Shown here piece after piece: positions 1 through 12,290 of a stretch of DNA of 64,000 nucleotides; within the stretch, counting starts at the first letter, position 1; each line of letters opens with the position of its first letter. The stretch is from Toxonevra muliebris (lineage: Eukaryota > Arthropoda > Insecta > Diptera > Pallopteridae): positions 16,134,708-16,198,707 of the forward strand of contig OY829329.1 of the NCBI GenBank assembly GCA_963691655.1, read 5' to 3'. Below the pieces are notes generated by a model, which was not told where the DNA came from, did not search any database, and saw only the letters and a list, made by a program, of their open reading frames with translations. Made by a program: the position numbers and the translations under genes.

Positions 1-3000
1 TGGTCTAAGTTTTAGTCTGATTTTACTGTGAGTTTTAGTTAAAATTTTGCCCTGAATTTTATTTGAATTTGGTTCCGCACCCTTTGCCCTTTTATTTCGC
101 CGATTTTTAAAATATTTTTTTTGGCGATATAGAACTTCCCGTTCAGAATATGTTTCTGTGATGATACTCCTTTTTTATACTATTTTTTGCATAAATTTTG
201 ACTGAACTCTTTGGCAGTTACAAAGAGAAAAGCCTCGAGTCACCGAGTTATTATATTTATTTTATTCTTATTTTAAGCTGACTTCATTTTTAGAAATTTT
301 GAATTCATGGTTATGGTAAATCGGTGAAGTTTCGTACTGGGAATATACTCATAAGTAGTAGGTAGGGAGAAGCTACTAGAATTTTAGGGTCCATCCAACG
401 CCACCCATTGTGATTCGTACGTTTGTTTGTCGCGTTTGTCGCCGCTCAATTATATTTTGCGCACATTGTTTATACTCATAAAAAATTATGCGGGACAAGT
501 TGAAAAGTACACATACCATGCTTAACCCATGTCATGCTGCTCTATGCATGGTAGCTATTTGTGGTTACTTCTTTATGTTATCCCCCCACATTTCATAATT
601 TTGCAGCATTATTGTTATTATAATTTGTTGTATTGTATTATTAACGATTTTATAACATGCAGCGAGACTTGCATATGAATAATGCTATTCATCTATACAT
701 ATATTGTATTTCATATTAATCAAATCAGCGAATTCTATTCATGTCTCTTTCCTCAAAAAAGAAAAAAAAAAAAACAGGCGAAACGAATGTTTCAGTTTCA
801 GTTTGAGAAATTTGTAATTGTTTTGCATTAAAACAAGTTATTCATCACCTTTTTGCACTCAGGCTCTAACTCTGAAAGAATATCAGTCTGTCCGTCCTGT
901 CTGTTCATTCGTCCGCCTGCCTGCCACTCGTATATGTTAATTATGCGAACTGAACTGTTTTGCATGCCACTAACAATTTATGATTTAGTGAAATTTTCAT
1001 TATTAAGTGCCTATTATATTCATGGAATGGCATGACATGAAGTATTGGTATGAGAAGTTATGTTAACTACCTACATTATTATTACCAACCCAAACCTATG
1101 TACATAAAGCCAGAAATTCAATTCAATTGGTATGCTAATTTTATGGTATGTGTTGTTTTATTATGCAAAATATTTTTGTTTGTTATAATTTATTGCATTA
1201 TTTCTTTTATGAGTTTTTATTTGTATTTGTATTTTTTTATTTTTTTTCTTTTCATTTGCGAAAGTGGTGTATTGGAATATTATAGTATTTTTAATTTTTG
1301 TCACTTGGGTTAGACACTTTTTTTTTGTATACATGATTAAAATCAAGTAAATAAAAATACAGTTGAATCCTGTTTAACTAAGGTAGCCGATACTATAGAC
1401 AAATTTATCATTTATTTCAGATACTAAATTAGTGGATCAGTGCCTCAAGTTTTTAGAACAATTTGAGTTTGATAAGTTCACTTATATCTAGGCTGGCAAT
1501 TCGTCTAAAAATTAGCAGAAGTTTCCTTGTTTTGAGGACTATTTCCTGCTCTCCTGCTTAGCATTCCAAATGCTTTTTTCTCAAATTCAAATTTAAAAAC
1601 TTGCAAAGTGTTGATACACATATTTTAGCTGCGTTTTATTTGCCACTCGCTTACAGTTATGCATAACTAGCAGCGATAACTTATCGATAACTTTTTGGAA
1701 AAAATAAAAACAGTTTATTTATAAGTTCAACACAAAATACCTGCTCTCCAACTGGGATTTTTCTACTTCGAACGAATTTTCTGATGGTGAGTTTACTTAT
1801 ATATAATATCACATAAGTCTACACTAGGGTGCACCCTTGTCATGGGGCACAGGTTTGATAAGAATAATAGTATTTCGGAGCTGAGCAACTTAAGTCACTA
1901 CATTGCAAACTGCCCATACGGTCTCTAATGTCAGAAGGGCAGCTTATGAGTATAAAATGGGGACTGGGAAACCTCCGAAGATATTTAGGATCTCATGCCC
2001 ATATAAAATATTTTTACAACTGAGGCTGCCCTCTGTATTGTCTGCATTCCTACACAACATAGCTGGTACAGAATCGGATCAGAAAGCAACTACAACTGTG
2101 ACTTGGTATAGGGCGCAGACAAGGTTGCCCATTTTTCTTTCACTTAGTTATTTAAGTCGGCCACTGAAGCTAGTTTTACTAAACAATTAATCGTTAAATA
2201 CAAATCAACGATTCTTCTCTCGTTTTGAAAATACTTCAGACCCTAATTTGACGATAGACTTAAAAATTTTTACGGTAATTTCAAAAAGTACCACATTCTG
2301 ATTAATATAGTCGGAGTTCTGGCCACTTCCCGTTTAGACTTCTACTACCTTACTTTAAACACCCTCTGAGTGTAACCTTTTCATTATTGTTTTCAAATGT
2401 CATTTTGCACTAGTAATGTATTCCGACAATGATCTGGGGATCGACAGAAACAAGATGGATTACCTACAAAATTCAATATGTGTTCGGTCTGTTCGGATGA
2501 ACTTTTTCTAAGCACACACCAATCTAAAAATTGAGAAAACTCAGTAAAAAAGAGTCAGTGAAGAGGCTTCGGTAAAAGATAACCACGAAAGACCGATCGA
2601 ACCTTAGGCCAAAGAATTTTGCGTTTATCATTAAGCACATTATATCGTTATTAGTAAGTGCAATTGCTTGGAGTTCACCAATCGCTACTCTAACATCTTC
2701 AGCTATTTATGCATCGAAATCCAGGGGAAATTACCAATCACAGTTCATAGTTTTGTCCAAACAATTGATCACTTATGACTTAAATGATGTAAAAAAAAAC
2801 GTCTTTGAACGCAATAGGGTTTCATTTGCTCTTGCTGTAGCAGCTTGAACTCATTCTTTATTTACTCATCATTTCGAAATATATTTAAGTAGCCGTTTTC
2901 TAATTTTAATTCACGTTGATGTTTGTATTCTATGAAGCTTCAGGATGTAAGCTGTTTTGAATGCTTAAACAATTGAGAAAGTGTCTGATGGTATTAGAAC

Positions 3001-5374
3001 TGTATTCATATGCTGTGCCACTAGTGTCAGTTCAGGATTGATGCCTGCTATGCAGCAAGCAGCTGCCACAAATAGTCGGTTATGTGCTCAGAGTGGCCCT
3101 CGAAGCTATCGCTTTCCCTCAAATTAATCGTTTTTCGAAAAATATTTCCTGACATTTGTTAAAACGCCCACTACTAAAACATTGTAATGGACTAAGTTTC
3201 ATATACATGCATCTTTTCTTAACTATTATTACTCAAATACATATTTCCTTTAGAACTTTCTATAATATATGAAAACCTGACTGTGCAAAATCGTCATGAT
3301 TCACAGTAACTAAATTAGACATGCGCCTAAAAATATGTAATAAAAAATTGAATGAACTACACTTAACTATTTACAATTAATCTGCACTTATTTGGTACAG
3401 CGTTTTGCATTACTATTTACAAATACAAGCATTAAGAACTTTCTTTCTTTTTTTTTTTAATTTTTATTTATTTTCTCAAATGCTATTTCTAAATTAAGCA
3501 AAGTATCTACAAAATTATCAAAAATTCTGTAGAAGTATGTGGAAAAAATAATCAATGGCTGAGTTGTTCTGTATTTTATATAAAAAAAAAATAGCAAACC
3601 ATTTTATTTAGATTTTTAAAGTACCTACTCGTAATCGAGTTAAAAATGCTTAAGATGACAGCATAATTTATCGCATTATAAAACAATGTGTGCGGTTTTA
3701 AAAAAATATTATAAAAAAAAGTGCTATGCTGTGTGAATTCATATGCGGAGAGTATGTCAAATGAGCATGAAACACTTACCTCAAGCTACATAAGTAGTTG
3801 GAACCCTAGGTAGTACAGAAATTATAAACTGAAAATAAAGAAATTTAGCAGTTGTGAGAAATTTTATAGCATGGCTGTTAAGGCAAAATAAAAGTATAAA
3901 GCATGCAAAAATTATATACATATGTGAATTTATAAAAAAAAAAAAAAACATAAAATATGAACAAAGAATTATGTACCCCACTTAAGGCCACCATTGAAAT
4001 CAAATAAAAAAAAGGGAATAAAAAAGGGTTGCTCTAAAGTCTTTTGATGTGTTGTTGTAGCTTTCAATTTTTTAATGCGCAACATTTTAAGTATATGCAG
4101 AAGAAAAATAAAAAGGGGCAAATGAGGCAAGAAGAACAGAGGAAGAGACACTTGAGATGCAAATTGAATTTAAGATACACAGAAAAATATTTTTTTTTTG
4201 GAATTTCTATAACTACTTAAATAATAAAAACTGTTTACGAAATCAAGATTCGTTAATATAATTAAAGCATTCGTAAATATAATGAATTTATTCGTAGATT
4301 TAATTAATGCATTTGCAAATATAATAAATATTTTAATAGAATTAATTAAAATATACATCAATCCAACGAATCAAGGTTTTTGTTGAAGAAATTCAAACAA
4401 AATTTATTTCCTGTGTAAAAAATATATGCAAAACATTTCTAACTGACAATAAAACACTCGAGTCCTTTTTCATAAATGAAGAATGTGTCTCAGAAAAAAA
4501 ATTTACCTATACTTTAAATCAAGCAGAAGAAGAATAAATAATTCCCCAAAAAAAAAAAAATTTATTTGCTATCATAAATATAAATATAATAACAATTATT
4601 GCCATTTTATTATATATAGTATAGTACTTCGTTACCTCACCCCAAAGAAAAAAAGTGTCCTGAAAATTTGCTTATGCTAATTTTTGTGTTACCCCTTGTC
4701 TCTTTTTTGATGATACATTACTTAGCGTATTTAATTCATTCTTTTTAATATTTTTTGATAAATTTAACGGCTGGCAAAAAAAAATAAAAAAAACATATTT
4801 CATTTTAGCAAAATGAAAAGTACAAAGAATAAACCAAAAAAAAAAGAAAAAAAAAAAAAAGCAAGCCTGAAAGTAGTGCGCAAACACATAAATTATAATT
4901 AAGTATCCTTTTCGACAAGCATTACAAGCAACACTGAAAAGCATATGATAAAAAAAAAAACAACAACAAAAGATCATAAAAAAAGGACGAGAAAGCATAA
5001 AAAGAAGTGGAAGATTTTGAAAAAAAGAAGAAGAAGAACAGTTCACAGGACACTCTCATTCTACGTTGCTGTTGTACTTTAGTGTGGAAAAGAAGACAAA
5101 GTACTTCTTTACTTTTTAATGTCTGACATTAATCTCTTTTTGCAGTCGTAGCATTCGTAGCATTCGCAGCACCACCCTACTATGGGTGATACATGTATGT
5201 GTATATATTGCAATATATCATATTACATAAAGAAATTAAAAGCGTTATATGTTTAAATTAAGCTCTAGATAAAATGTTGAGTAGCACACAAATATGATTT
5301 TCTTCATTTCTTTGTAAATGAAAATGATTAAAAATCCATGAGATATTCTGCATGAATTACAGTCGCCACAGTAC
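1..5374. other. unassigned AT-rich non-coding DNA
   Basis: No gene or element recognised. The sequence is AT-rich with many A and T runs (for example around 770, 1230, 4550 and 4840). Open frames here (853-1035, 1903-2190, 4672-5046 and others) are short, often start at non-ATG codons, have biased composition and match no family I know. An imperfect ~20-bp periodic stretch of TTCGTAAATATAATGAATTTA type lies at about 4250-4360. I could place no promoter or splice structure. Confidence 0.5.
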
Positions 5375-5880
5375 TTAAATCCGAATTCAATTTGACTATT
5401 CCTGGATTCAGTTTGGCTACTCCGAATTTAAATCGATGATTGCTGAAATCAATCTGCATACTCGGAAGTCAATATGACTACTCCGAATTTAATTTGACTA
5501 ATCTGAATTTAATTTGACTTTTCCGAACTTAACTGGACTATTCCGAATCCAATTCGATTACTCAGAATTCCATTGACCTACTCCGAATTTTATTCTCCAC
5601 TCCGAATTTTATTCTCCACTCCGAATTTTATTCCCTATTTGTCGAACTCATTTTGACTGTCCCTAGACTTAATTTTGCTACTTCGAACTTGATTTGACAA
5701 TTTCGGAATCCAATTTGACTGCTCCGAATTTAATTCACTACTTTGTAAATTCGTCTTGCCTACTCCAAATTTTAACTAAAAATTTCCCTATTTAATGTGG
5801 CTACTCCTAATTTAAATAAATGCTTTCCGAATTCATTGTAACTACTCTGAATTTAAATCGATACTTGCATCCATTGAATT
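5375..5880. repeat. degenerate ~20-bp minisatellite, block A
   Basis: The phrase TACTCCGAATTTAATTTGAC recurs many times with changes at nearly every position and a spacing of roughly 18-22 bp. The conserved part is CTCCGAATT followed by TAATTTGAC or CAATTTGAC. No long open frame runs through it. The divergence implies an old array, or a sequence kept only for its periodicity. The same unit returns in block B (6370-7175). Confidence 0.8.
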
Positions 5881-6369
5881 GTATTCAGGCACACACCTAA
5901 AGATAACTCGTCTGCTCGATAGGCTTCAGAACCAAAACAAAAATATACATATTTCAAAATGAAATCATAAAGGGAAGGAAAAACAAATAATTAAGCTTCC
6001 AACCACGTAAGCAGCTACAACAACAAACCAAAAAATATATTTTGGTTTCAATGACAATAATAATGGATACCGCCTTTATGAAAATGTAAAAAAAAAGTTC
6101 TTCTAGATATTACCCCCTTCTTGACTAACAATGTTAACATTCAATACTAAAAATTGCCTATGAAAATGAGCATGGAGCGGAATAAATTCGAAATAAAATT
6201 AATAATTTATAAAATTTAATCCTTTATCTTGTGTAAAAAAAATCATAACGGTATCTTAGGAACTCTCTCTGTGAGCAAATGTGCTAGTATGATACCTTCA
6301 GAAGCACGATTTCTTTTTTTTTAATTATTTAAAATTTAAATTGTCACTTTCAGCATATAGTTTAGCTAT
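5881..6369. other. spacer between minisatellite blocks
   Basis: AT-rich sequence with A runs and no recognised gene. It interrupts the ~20-bp array, so it may be a later insertion, but I see no terminal repeats or target duplication. Confidence 0.4.
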
Positions 6370-7175
6370 TTCTGAATAATGAATTAACAACTTCCCATTC
6401 AAATCGATGTCATATGAATTAATTTTATTCACTTCGAACTCAATTTGACTATCCCTAGATTCAGTTTGGCTACTCCGAATTTAAATTGTTAATTTCCGAA
6501 AACGATTTGCCTACTCCGAAATTAATTTGCTTACTCTGAAATCAATTTACCTACACCGGACTCAATTTGGTTACTCCGAATTCAATTTGCCTACTCCGAA
6601 TTCAATTTGGCTATTCCGAATTTAATTCCTTACATTCTGAACTCAATTCGACTGTCCCTAGTTACTTTTCGACTTCAAATTGTGTACTCCGAAATTAAAA
6701 CGACAGTTTTGGAGCTCATTTTGATTACCTTGAACTCATATCGATATTTTTCGTGTTCAATTTGGGTACTATGAATCCGATTTGACTGGTCCCGATTAAA
6801 ACCAATACCTTTTGTATTCAATGTGAGTACTTTGAATCCGATTTGGCTACTCCCACAATCCAAATCGAATTATTAAATTTAATTTGACCACTCAGGATTT
6901 AAATTGACAACTCCGAATTCAATTTAATACTCGGAATTTAATCTGACTACTCCGAATTCAATTATGTTACTCCGAATTCAATTTGGCAGCTCTGTATTCA
7001 AATTAATACCGCTTTAGGTCAATTTGAATACTCCTAATTCAATTTGACTACTATGAATTTAAACAAAATACTCTGAATTCAAAAAGATGCTTTTAAAAAC
7101 CAATTTGATTACTGTAAACTTAAATCGACCCTTTTTGAATTAAATTTAACTACTTCCAATTCAATTCAGGGACTT
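6370..7175. repeat. degenerate ~20-bp minisatellite, block B
   Basis: Same unit and orientation as block A, seen as repeated CTACTCCGAATTCAATTTGG phrases. The clearest run is 6540-6620, where neighbouring units differ by only a few bases. Towards 7000-7175 the units become hard to align. The only open frame across it (6675-6863, minus) is a translation of the repeat and not a gene. Confidence 0.8.
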
Positions 7176-8844
7176 TTCTAAAAAACTGAAGCTCTGAGAG
7201 CAGCGATTTCGTTGAATTCCTGGCAGTCTTCGTCAAATTCTTTCAAGTTCGATTCCAGTCCCGGACTGCTGTTTAATTCTCAAATATTTTCATCATCCTT
7301 ACTTTCTTCGGAAATAGGAAAAGAATTGAATGAAGTGGTGAAATCGTTTGCCTGACAAATTCAGAATTTATTTTTGGCTGGAAAATAAAATGAAATATAT
7401 GAGGCTAATAAAAAAAGTGGCAAAGTGAAGGGGTTGGGTTTTAGGTATTCATTGGTCCAGAAGAGCCCGTCTTTCTACGAAGTATTAATCTTGCAATATT
7501 CGAATAACCCGTAGATCGTCAATTTGGTTTTTATTTTGTAACCAGTGACCTTAAACACATTCAAAAACAGCAACATTCTTCGCTATTTTTACTTTTTTCT
7601 TCATACTTTTCTACTTAAAAGACTTTAATGTCCTGTTGAGTTTATACTGCAGACAAAAGTTGAACATAACAACATTTTAAACACATTATGGCATTCAAAT
7701 TACCCAAACTGTTCATGAAAAAAAAAAACGAAAGAAAATCATAGTCCACTTTCTTTAGAAATTTCTAGAGCAGATTGCAAAACAAAAAAAAAAAACAAAA
7801 AACAAAAAATTAAAAAAGGAGAAACCTAAAGAAAGGGAACAAATTTAAGTAGAAAAAACAATGGGCAACATTAATGAGAAATCAAGATCACAATTTATAA
7901 AAAAAATTGTGACATTGTAGAGAACTTACAACTACAAAAACAAACAAAAACGAGCAAAGAAAAACACTAATACAACAATAAGAACAACAGTTGCTGATGA
8001 CTGTCACTGTTGCTGTCAGATTGTCAGTGTTGCTGTCAGTGACATTTGCAAACCTGCTACACGTTAGTCGTTGCTCATTGGTTGCTTTCTTTCGCTTCAC
8101 TAGCAACACAAATAATTGCAATTGTATTGTTTTGTAGATTTTTTGTCTCTTTTCATTTCTTTGGTGACTTGGTTGTTATCCATAGAAATGAAAATTTTTC
8201 ATTTCCTTGTTGGAATTTTTTTTTATATATTTTTTATTTTATTGTTTCGTATTGTGTCATTTGCAATTTTTATGCAGTTTATCTTAGTTTTTATTTCTTT
8301 CTTTCTTTTCTCTTTTTATTTATGATCCTTTTTGTATGTTAAAAAAAGGATAGAATGAGTTTGCAGGCACAGTTACATACATATGTAAATAAATTTTATT
8401 TTTATACCATTACTTGTATTGTTGTTTGTGACAATGTCATTGTTATAAGCATGTGTTCTGGTCCAAAACTTTCGGGATTTGTGTTTTTGGTTTTTTGTTT
8501 TATTTTCAAATAATAATGCCAAAGACTGCCTGCCATGAATGCCATAAATTCAGACATTTTTCAGACATATACAAATTCCAAAATCTAATCCTGGTGGCAT
8601 GTAGAGAGTTAATGAATTCTAATCTACAAGCAGAGATTTTGTTTATGTACAGTTAAGCTGTTTGGGAACAAAAAGGATACCTACGATTATCTGATTTACA
8701 AGGACAACGAGTGTATGTGGTAGCTGACGAATTAGTAATGGGGAATGGATTAGTTCTTAATGAGCTCTCCGACCGGATATGTTCTGTACCTATAGTTAGA
8801 TATACTAAACAGAAACATCAATAACAGATTTCATAGTCCAAAAA
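7176..8844. other. unassigned AT-rich non-coding DNA
   Basis: No supported gene. Poly-A stretches lie at 7780-7830, and a T-rich stretch at 8130-8330 creates two overlapping chance frames rich in Phe and Leu. A tRNA B-box-like string (GTTCGATTCC) at about 7250 lacks a matching A box, so it is not called as a SINE. Confidence 0.4.
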
Positions 8845-9000
8845 AGAAATTAAGAAGACAGACCACCTATGGGTAGTAAAAAGGAAGGCAATATTTAATC
8901 CATAGGAATTTTAAGTCTTAAAAATAAATTCCATTCAAAAAAAAATTAAGTAGACAGACCACCTGCAGGCAGTACAAAAAGAATATTATTTAGTCTAAGT
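8845..9000. repeat. two-copy tandem repeat, period ~97 bp
   Basis: The phrase TTAAG(A/T)AGACAGACCACC, followed by a similar AGTA(A/C)AAAA stretch and AATATTTA-like sequence, occurs at about 8849 and again at about 8946. Two diverged units are visible and the second is incomplete. Confidence 0.6.
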
Positions 9001-9179
9001 TCACATGGTAATTCATTGGAAACATCAGAATTTATTTTTTGAATACTTGTTGGATTTCATTGGTACGTAGAAATGCCTTAATCTGTATTCGCTTAGTTCT
9101 CGCTGTTGACATTTAAGTAAAGAAGAGTTGGCAGACAATGTTTTCAGTTTTCCCTCCTTGTTCAAAAATGAAAGCAAAA

Positions 9180-9430
9180 TTTTCTCAAAACGTGAACTAA
9201 CGATATCAACTCAGTTTGTCTCTGGCTTTGTTTTCAATTAACCAACCATAATCGTGGGTTTCTGTAAAGTGCGTGTAAAATGCTCTCAAATAGAAATAAC
9301 GACTCATTTGAAAAGAGAAAATATTTCAAGCGTCAATTGACCAATCATAGTCGTTAGTTGCCATATAGAGAGAGGTTAAGTCTCTCAATATGTTTTGTTT
9401 TCAATTTACCAATCACAGTTGTTTGTTTGA
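9180..9430 (+). repeat. ~120-bp degenerate repeat, left part of an array split by a LINE
   Basis: Each unit contains CAATTGACCAATCATAGTCG followed by a GTTTCC-type stretch and a TCTCAAAATAG-like stretch. Two to three units are visible. The same units resume at 12077, so the LINE and mariner in between entered an existing array. An inverted array of the same unit lies at 19640-20075. Confidence 0.65.
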
Positions 9431-9589
9431 TTGTTTTTTTGAAGTGGTGGTTCGATCCACGAACCCAATTAACGCTAACGTGCCGTTTTCTAGCCATATC
9501 CTCAATTATTTTCTGGTAAATTTAAACGGTTTGATTACAGCCATTTTGCGGTTATAGCCATTTCGTTTGGTTTAGGTACTTGAAAAGGT

Positions 9590-9968
9590 TGTTAATGTTG
9601 GTTTTCGATAGCTCTCCGAGGGTTGAAGAGTGGTTTACCCAAATTGTTCAGCCTATACTTCCATAAGGCTGAGCATTCGCAGAGGTAGTGGATTAGCGTT
9701 TCTTTTTCTTCTGGTTGCTTGCAGCTCTAGCTACGGCAATAAATGTAGTGAGGGATGCCTATTCTGGCTGCTTGCTCTCCAATATGCTAGAAGCCTGTAA
9801 TGACTGCCATAAATCTTGATACATCCCTTTGCTTTTTGTTGATGAGTTGCTATGTTTTCCTCCAATCGCAGCAGGGCCATTGTGCTCTATTGGTCGTGCA
9901 TTCCACCTACAAATGGCTTGTTGGAGATATGCTAATGCGATTCCGCTCTTAACTCTGGTTAATGCCGT
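9590..9968 (-). pseudogene. LINE ORF2 C-terminal Cys/His region
   Basis: Read on the minus strand, the segment near 9640-9720 gives PEEKETLIHYLCECSALW followed by a KYRLNNLGKPLF-like stretch. This is the EE/KET..H.LCEC pattern found after the RNase H domain of R1/Jockey-type LINEs, where a CCHC-like motif probably binds nucleic acid. Frame breaks are present upstream. It is the continuation of the RNase H remnant at 11105-11324, interrupted by the mariner at 9971-11102. The gene is inactive. Alternative LINE clades with the same C-terminal motif cannot be excluded without alignment. Confidence 0.7.
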
Positions 9969-9970
9969 TA

Positions 9971-11102
9971 CGAGGGTTGCTACTTAAGTTTTGAGATATG
10001 GCAACACCAGTGTAGATGTGTCAAATCTGACATCAGCATCGTAAATTTTGAAGTTTTTAATGGTGAACGTACTCAGAAGGTTTTTGACAGACGAGTGCTA
10101 TTTGTGTTGTTTACAGTGACTTGAAAACTTCATCTTGGCCAAAAAAAAAATGAATTTAAATCGTGAATAAACAATCAGCCGATGAACTCTCTTCTACTTT
10201 TGGTGATGAAGCACCATCCCGAGCCACCGTGTTTCGCTGGTTTTCGGAATTCAATCGTGGTCGTAGTTCGCTCGAGGATGAATTTCGTGAAGGTCGTCCA
10301 AAATCGGTTGTTGTGCCAGAAAACATCGATGCTGTGCGTGAACTGATATTGCAAGATCGGCATGTGACTTCCTGTGAGATTGAATCATGCTTTGGCATTA
10401 GTTCCACTCACATACTTTCAATATTGCATGAACATTTGGCCGCCAAAAAGATTTTTTCATGTTGGATACCGAATAATTTGGCAATCGCCAAAAAAAAAGG
10501 ATAGTATCGATTGGTGTAAAGAATTGTTGAAAAAATACTATCGCGGTGCTTCCAAAGATGTCTATAAGATCGTAATAGTTGACGAATCATGGATATATGC
10601 ATATGAGCCCGAAACTAAACAACAAACATTCCGAAGCAAATGGTCACCTGTTTTTTTTGTTGGGAAAAACTGGTCATGAGGCTACCGTGGCACTAGAGCA
10701 ACGTAGAACAGTCAATTTTGAATGGTACACCACCATTTGTTTGCCAGAAGTGTTCGGAGTAATAAGGAAAGTAGCCGCCAAAGACGAATCATTCTCCACC
10801 ACGACAATGCGAGCTCTCATACATCCGCTCAAACGAGAGCCTTTTTGAGCACTCAAAACATCGAATTGAAGGGTCATCCTCCGTACAGTTTTAATTGGGC
10901 ACCCAATGACTTCTTTTTATTCTCTCACATGAAAAATAGATTGCCCCATTCGGAGTGAAAAAAGTGCTTCGAAAATTGGTTCAAACGCATGCAAAAGTGT
11001 ATTGATCTTCATGGAGAATATTTTGAAAAACAATAAAGCCATTTTCAATGATAAGTATTTGTTTTTACTTGTTCTATCTCAAAACTTAAATAGCAACCCT
11101 CG
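9971..11102 (+). mobile_element. mariner element, 1132 bp, inserted in the LINE
   Basis: The ends are CGAGGGTTGCTACTTAAGTT on the left and, inverted, CGAGGGTTGCTATTTAAGTT on the right, continuing to TTTGAGATA; about 27 of 28 positions agree. Both ends abut TA (9969-9970 and 11103-11104), the target always duplicated by mariner transposases. The target is the RNase H coding region of the antisense LINE. Full-length insect mariners are about 1.25-1.3 kb, so this copy has small internal deletions. High end identity together with a broken transposase suggests a non-autonomous copy that still had good ends. Confidence 0.92.
10150..11036 (+). pseudogene. mariner transposase (DD34D), decayed
   Basis: A mariner transposase binds the terminal repeats and cuts and pastes the element in the nucleus. 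The ATG at 10150 gives MNLNRE, then a short deletion. A long helix-turn-helix region follows at 10163-10504 (TVFRWFSEFNRGRSSLEDEF, later GRPKSVVVPENIDAVRELI). The first catalytic block appears as VDESWIYAYEPETKQQ near 10578-10625, where VDESW stands for the usual TGDESW. The second is HHDNASSHTSAQTRAFLSTQ near 10820-10860, and the HPPYS block follows with the usual SPDLAPNDFF changed to FNWAPNDFF. The frame changes at least three times and about 25 residues after the first Asp block are missing. The stretch between NDFF and the C-terminal KCFENWFKRMQKCIDLHG is also deleted. It resembles vertumnana-type mariners from memory. It cannot make an active enzyme. Confidence 0.88.
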
Positions 11103-11104
11103 TA

Positions 11105-12070
11105 ATACTGATTCAGCCTGTGATTTGCTCAGTGAAGATCCTTTTCGCCCCAGTTCGTCAGCCGTAACGTTACCCTTAATATTCCGATGTCCCGAAACCC
11201 AGATCAAGGTAACACTATGTTGACGAGCTATTGCTATGAGGCTTTCCTTGCACTGGCTTATAAGATTTAAGGTTATGATGGCAAGTAGAACTCCATGATT
11301 GCTGCCTATTCGACAGGATAGCAATACTGATTTTAGAGGAGTAATCTACTTCCAGTAACCTTCAATCCTCCCTTATAGCAAACACCTCCAACTGGAACAC
11401 GATAGCTTAATTAGAGAGACGAACAGATCTTTCGATATTCAACTACTCCGAGAAGACTCCTGCTCCGACCTCACAGTCCATTTTGGAACCATTGATGTGA
11501 TGTAGTCTGTTTTGTTGGCTCATGTGACATTAGAAGACTATCATGCCCGTAAATTTTACTTTTCCAGCATCCAACTTCCCTTAACCTTAGGGTGCTCATA
11601 GCTGCCGTTTGTTCAATGAAGATGTCTATCGGAATCAGGGGCCTTAGAACACTGAGAACCTCTCCAGGGCAAGAGCGATTGGATCCTGCTGCTCCAGCAC
11701 TCGTTGACCGTTGAATTCTTACAAATTTTATTACGGTATAGTTCTTACTAAAGGCTTTACACTATACCAAGGATTCGTAAGTTAAAATTGAGCGTACCGC
11801 CGCTTCGTACACCCAAAAAGTTAATTTTGATTGAAGACTCCATTTCTTTCCTATCATATTTTTGCAGGCGTACTCCGTGTTTTGTCTACACTTCAACTTA
11901 GAATCCAGTATTACATCCAAGTAACTCGCACTAGTTGAGAGATACAGAACTTGTCCATTAAGTTTTGGAATGTTAAATCTGGGACTTTTGGTCCTGTTGT
12001 GGGTAATAGCATCCGTTCTGGTTTACTTGGATTTTGTTTCAGCCCACACCGTGTGGCCCAGGAACTGAGA
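11105..12070 (-). pseudogene. LINE ORF2 remnant: RT C-terminal part and RNase H
   Basis: Read on the minus strand from 12070, the sequence gives ATRCGLKQNPSKPERMLL, the region just after the YADD box where LINE reverse transcriptases have GL.(I/L)NP.KTE. Next comes a KVPDLTF stretch, then sequence with many stops. An open frame at 11324-11105 reads VTLIWVSGHRNIKGN followed by VTADELGRKGS, the last His/Asp block of an RNase H domain (usual form WVPGH.GI.GNE.ADELA). It ends at the mariner boundary and continues at 9968. The family is R1/I/Jockey-type with RNase H. Stops and shifts show it is dead. Confidence 0.75.
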
Positions 12071-12076
12071 TCAACA

Positions 12077-12290
12077 AGTGCCAACCATAGTCATTGATTT
12101 CCATTAAATGAGGGTAAAATGCTCTCGGCTGAGTTGACATGAGAAAATATCTTACTTTCAATTGACCAATCAAAGTCGTTGGTTTCCGTTCATCGAAAGT
12201 TAATTCCTCTCAATAAGCATAGTAAAAATATCAAGTGACTTTATCTCACATGTTGATTTCAATTGACCAATCTTTTGAGAAAATATAAAG
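12077..12290 (+). repeat. ~120-bp degenerate repeat, right part of the split array
   Basis: Begins CCAACCATAGTCATTGATTTCC and repeats as CAATTGACCAATCAAAGTCG at about 12157. Same unit and orientation as 9180-9430. Confidence 0.6.

Larger units (their letters stand above)
9432..12076 (-). mobile_element. 5'-truncated non-LTR retrotransposon (LINE), antisense, split by mariner
   Basis: The minus strand carries the end of an RT domain, an RNase H domain and a C-terminal Cys/His motif in the order usual for a LINE, with a 1132-bp mariner between the RNase H part and the C-terminal motif. The flanks are units of one ~120-bp repeat, CCAATCACAG on the left and CCAACCATAG on the right. These may be a decayed target duplication. 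The outer limits are therefore inferred; the coding remnants are secure. Confidence 0.75.

Noticed and set aside
1903..2190. 95-codon plus-strand frame as a gene
   Set aside because: No family resemblance, no supporting signals, and composition like the flanking non-coding DNA.
7240..7275. tRNA B-box-like GTTCGATTCC
   Set aside because: No A box at the required distance and no similarity to either SINE family in this window.
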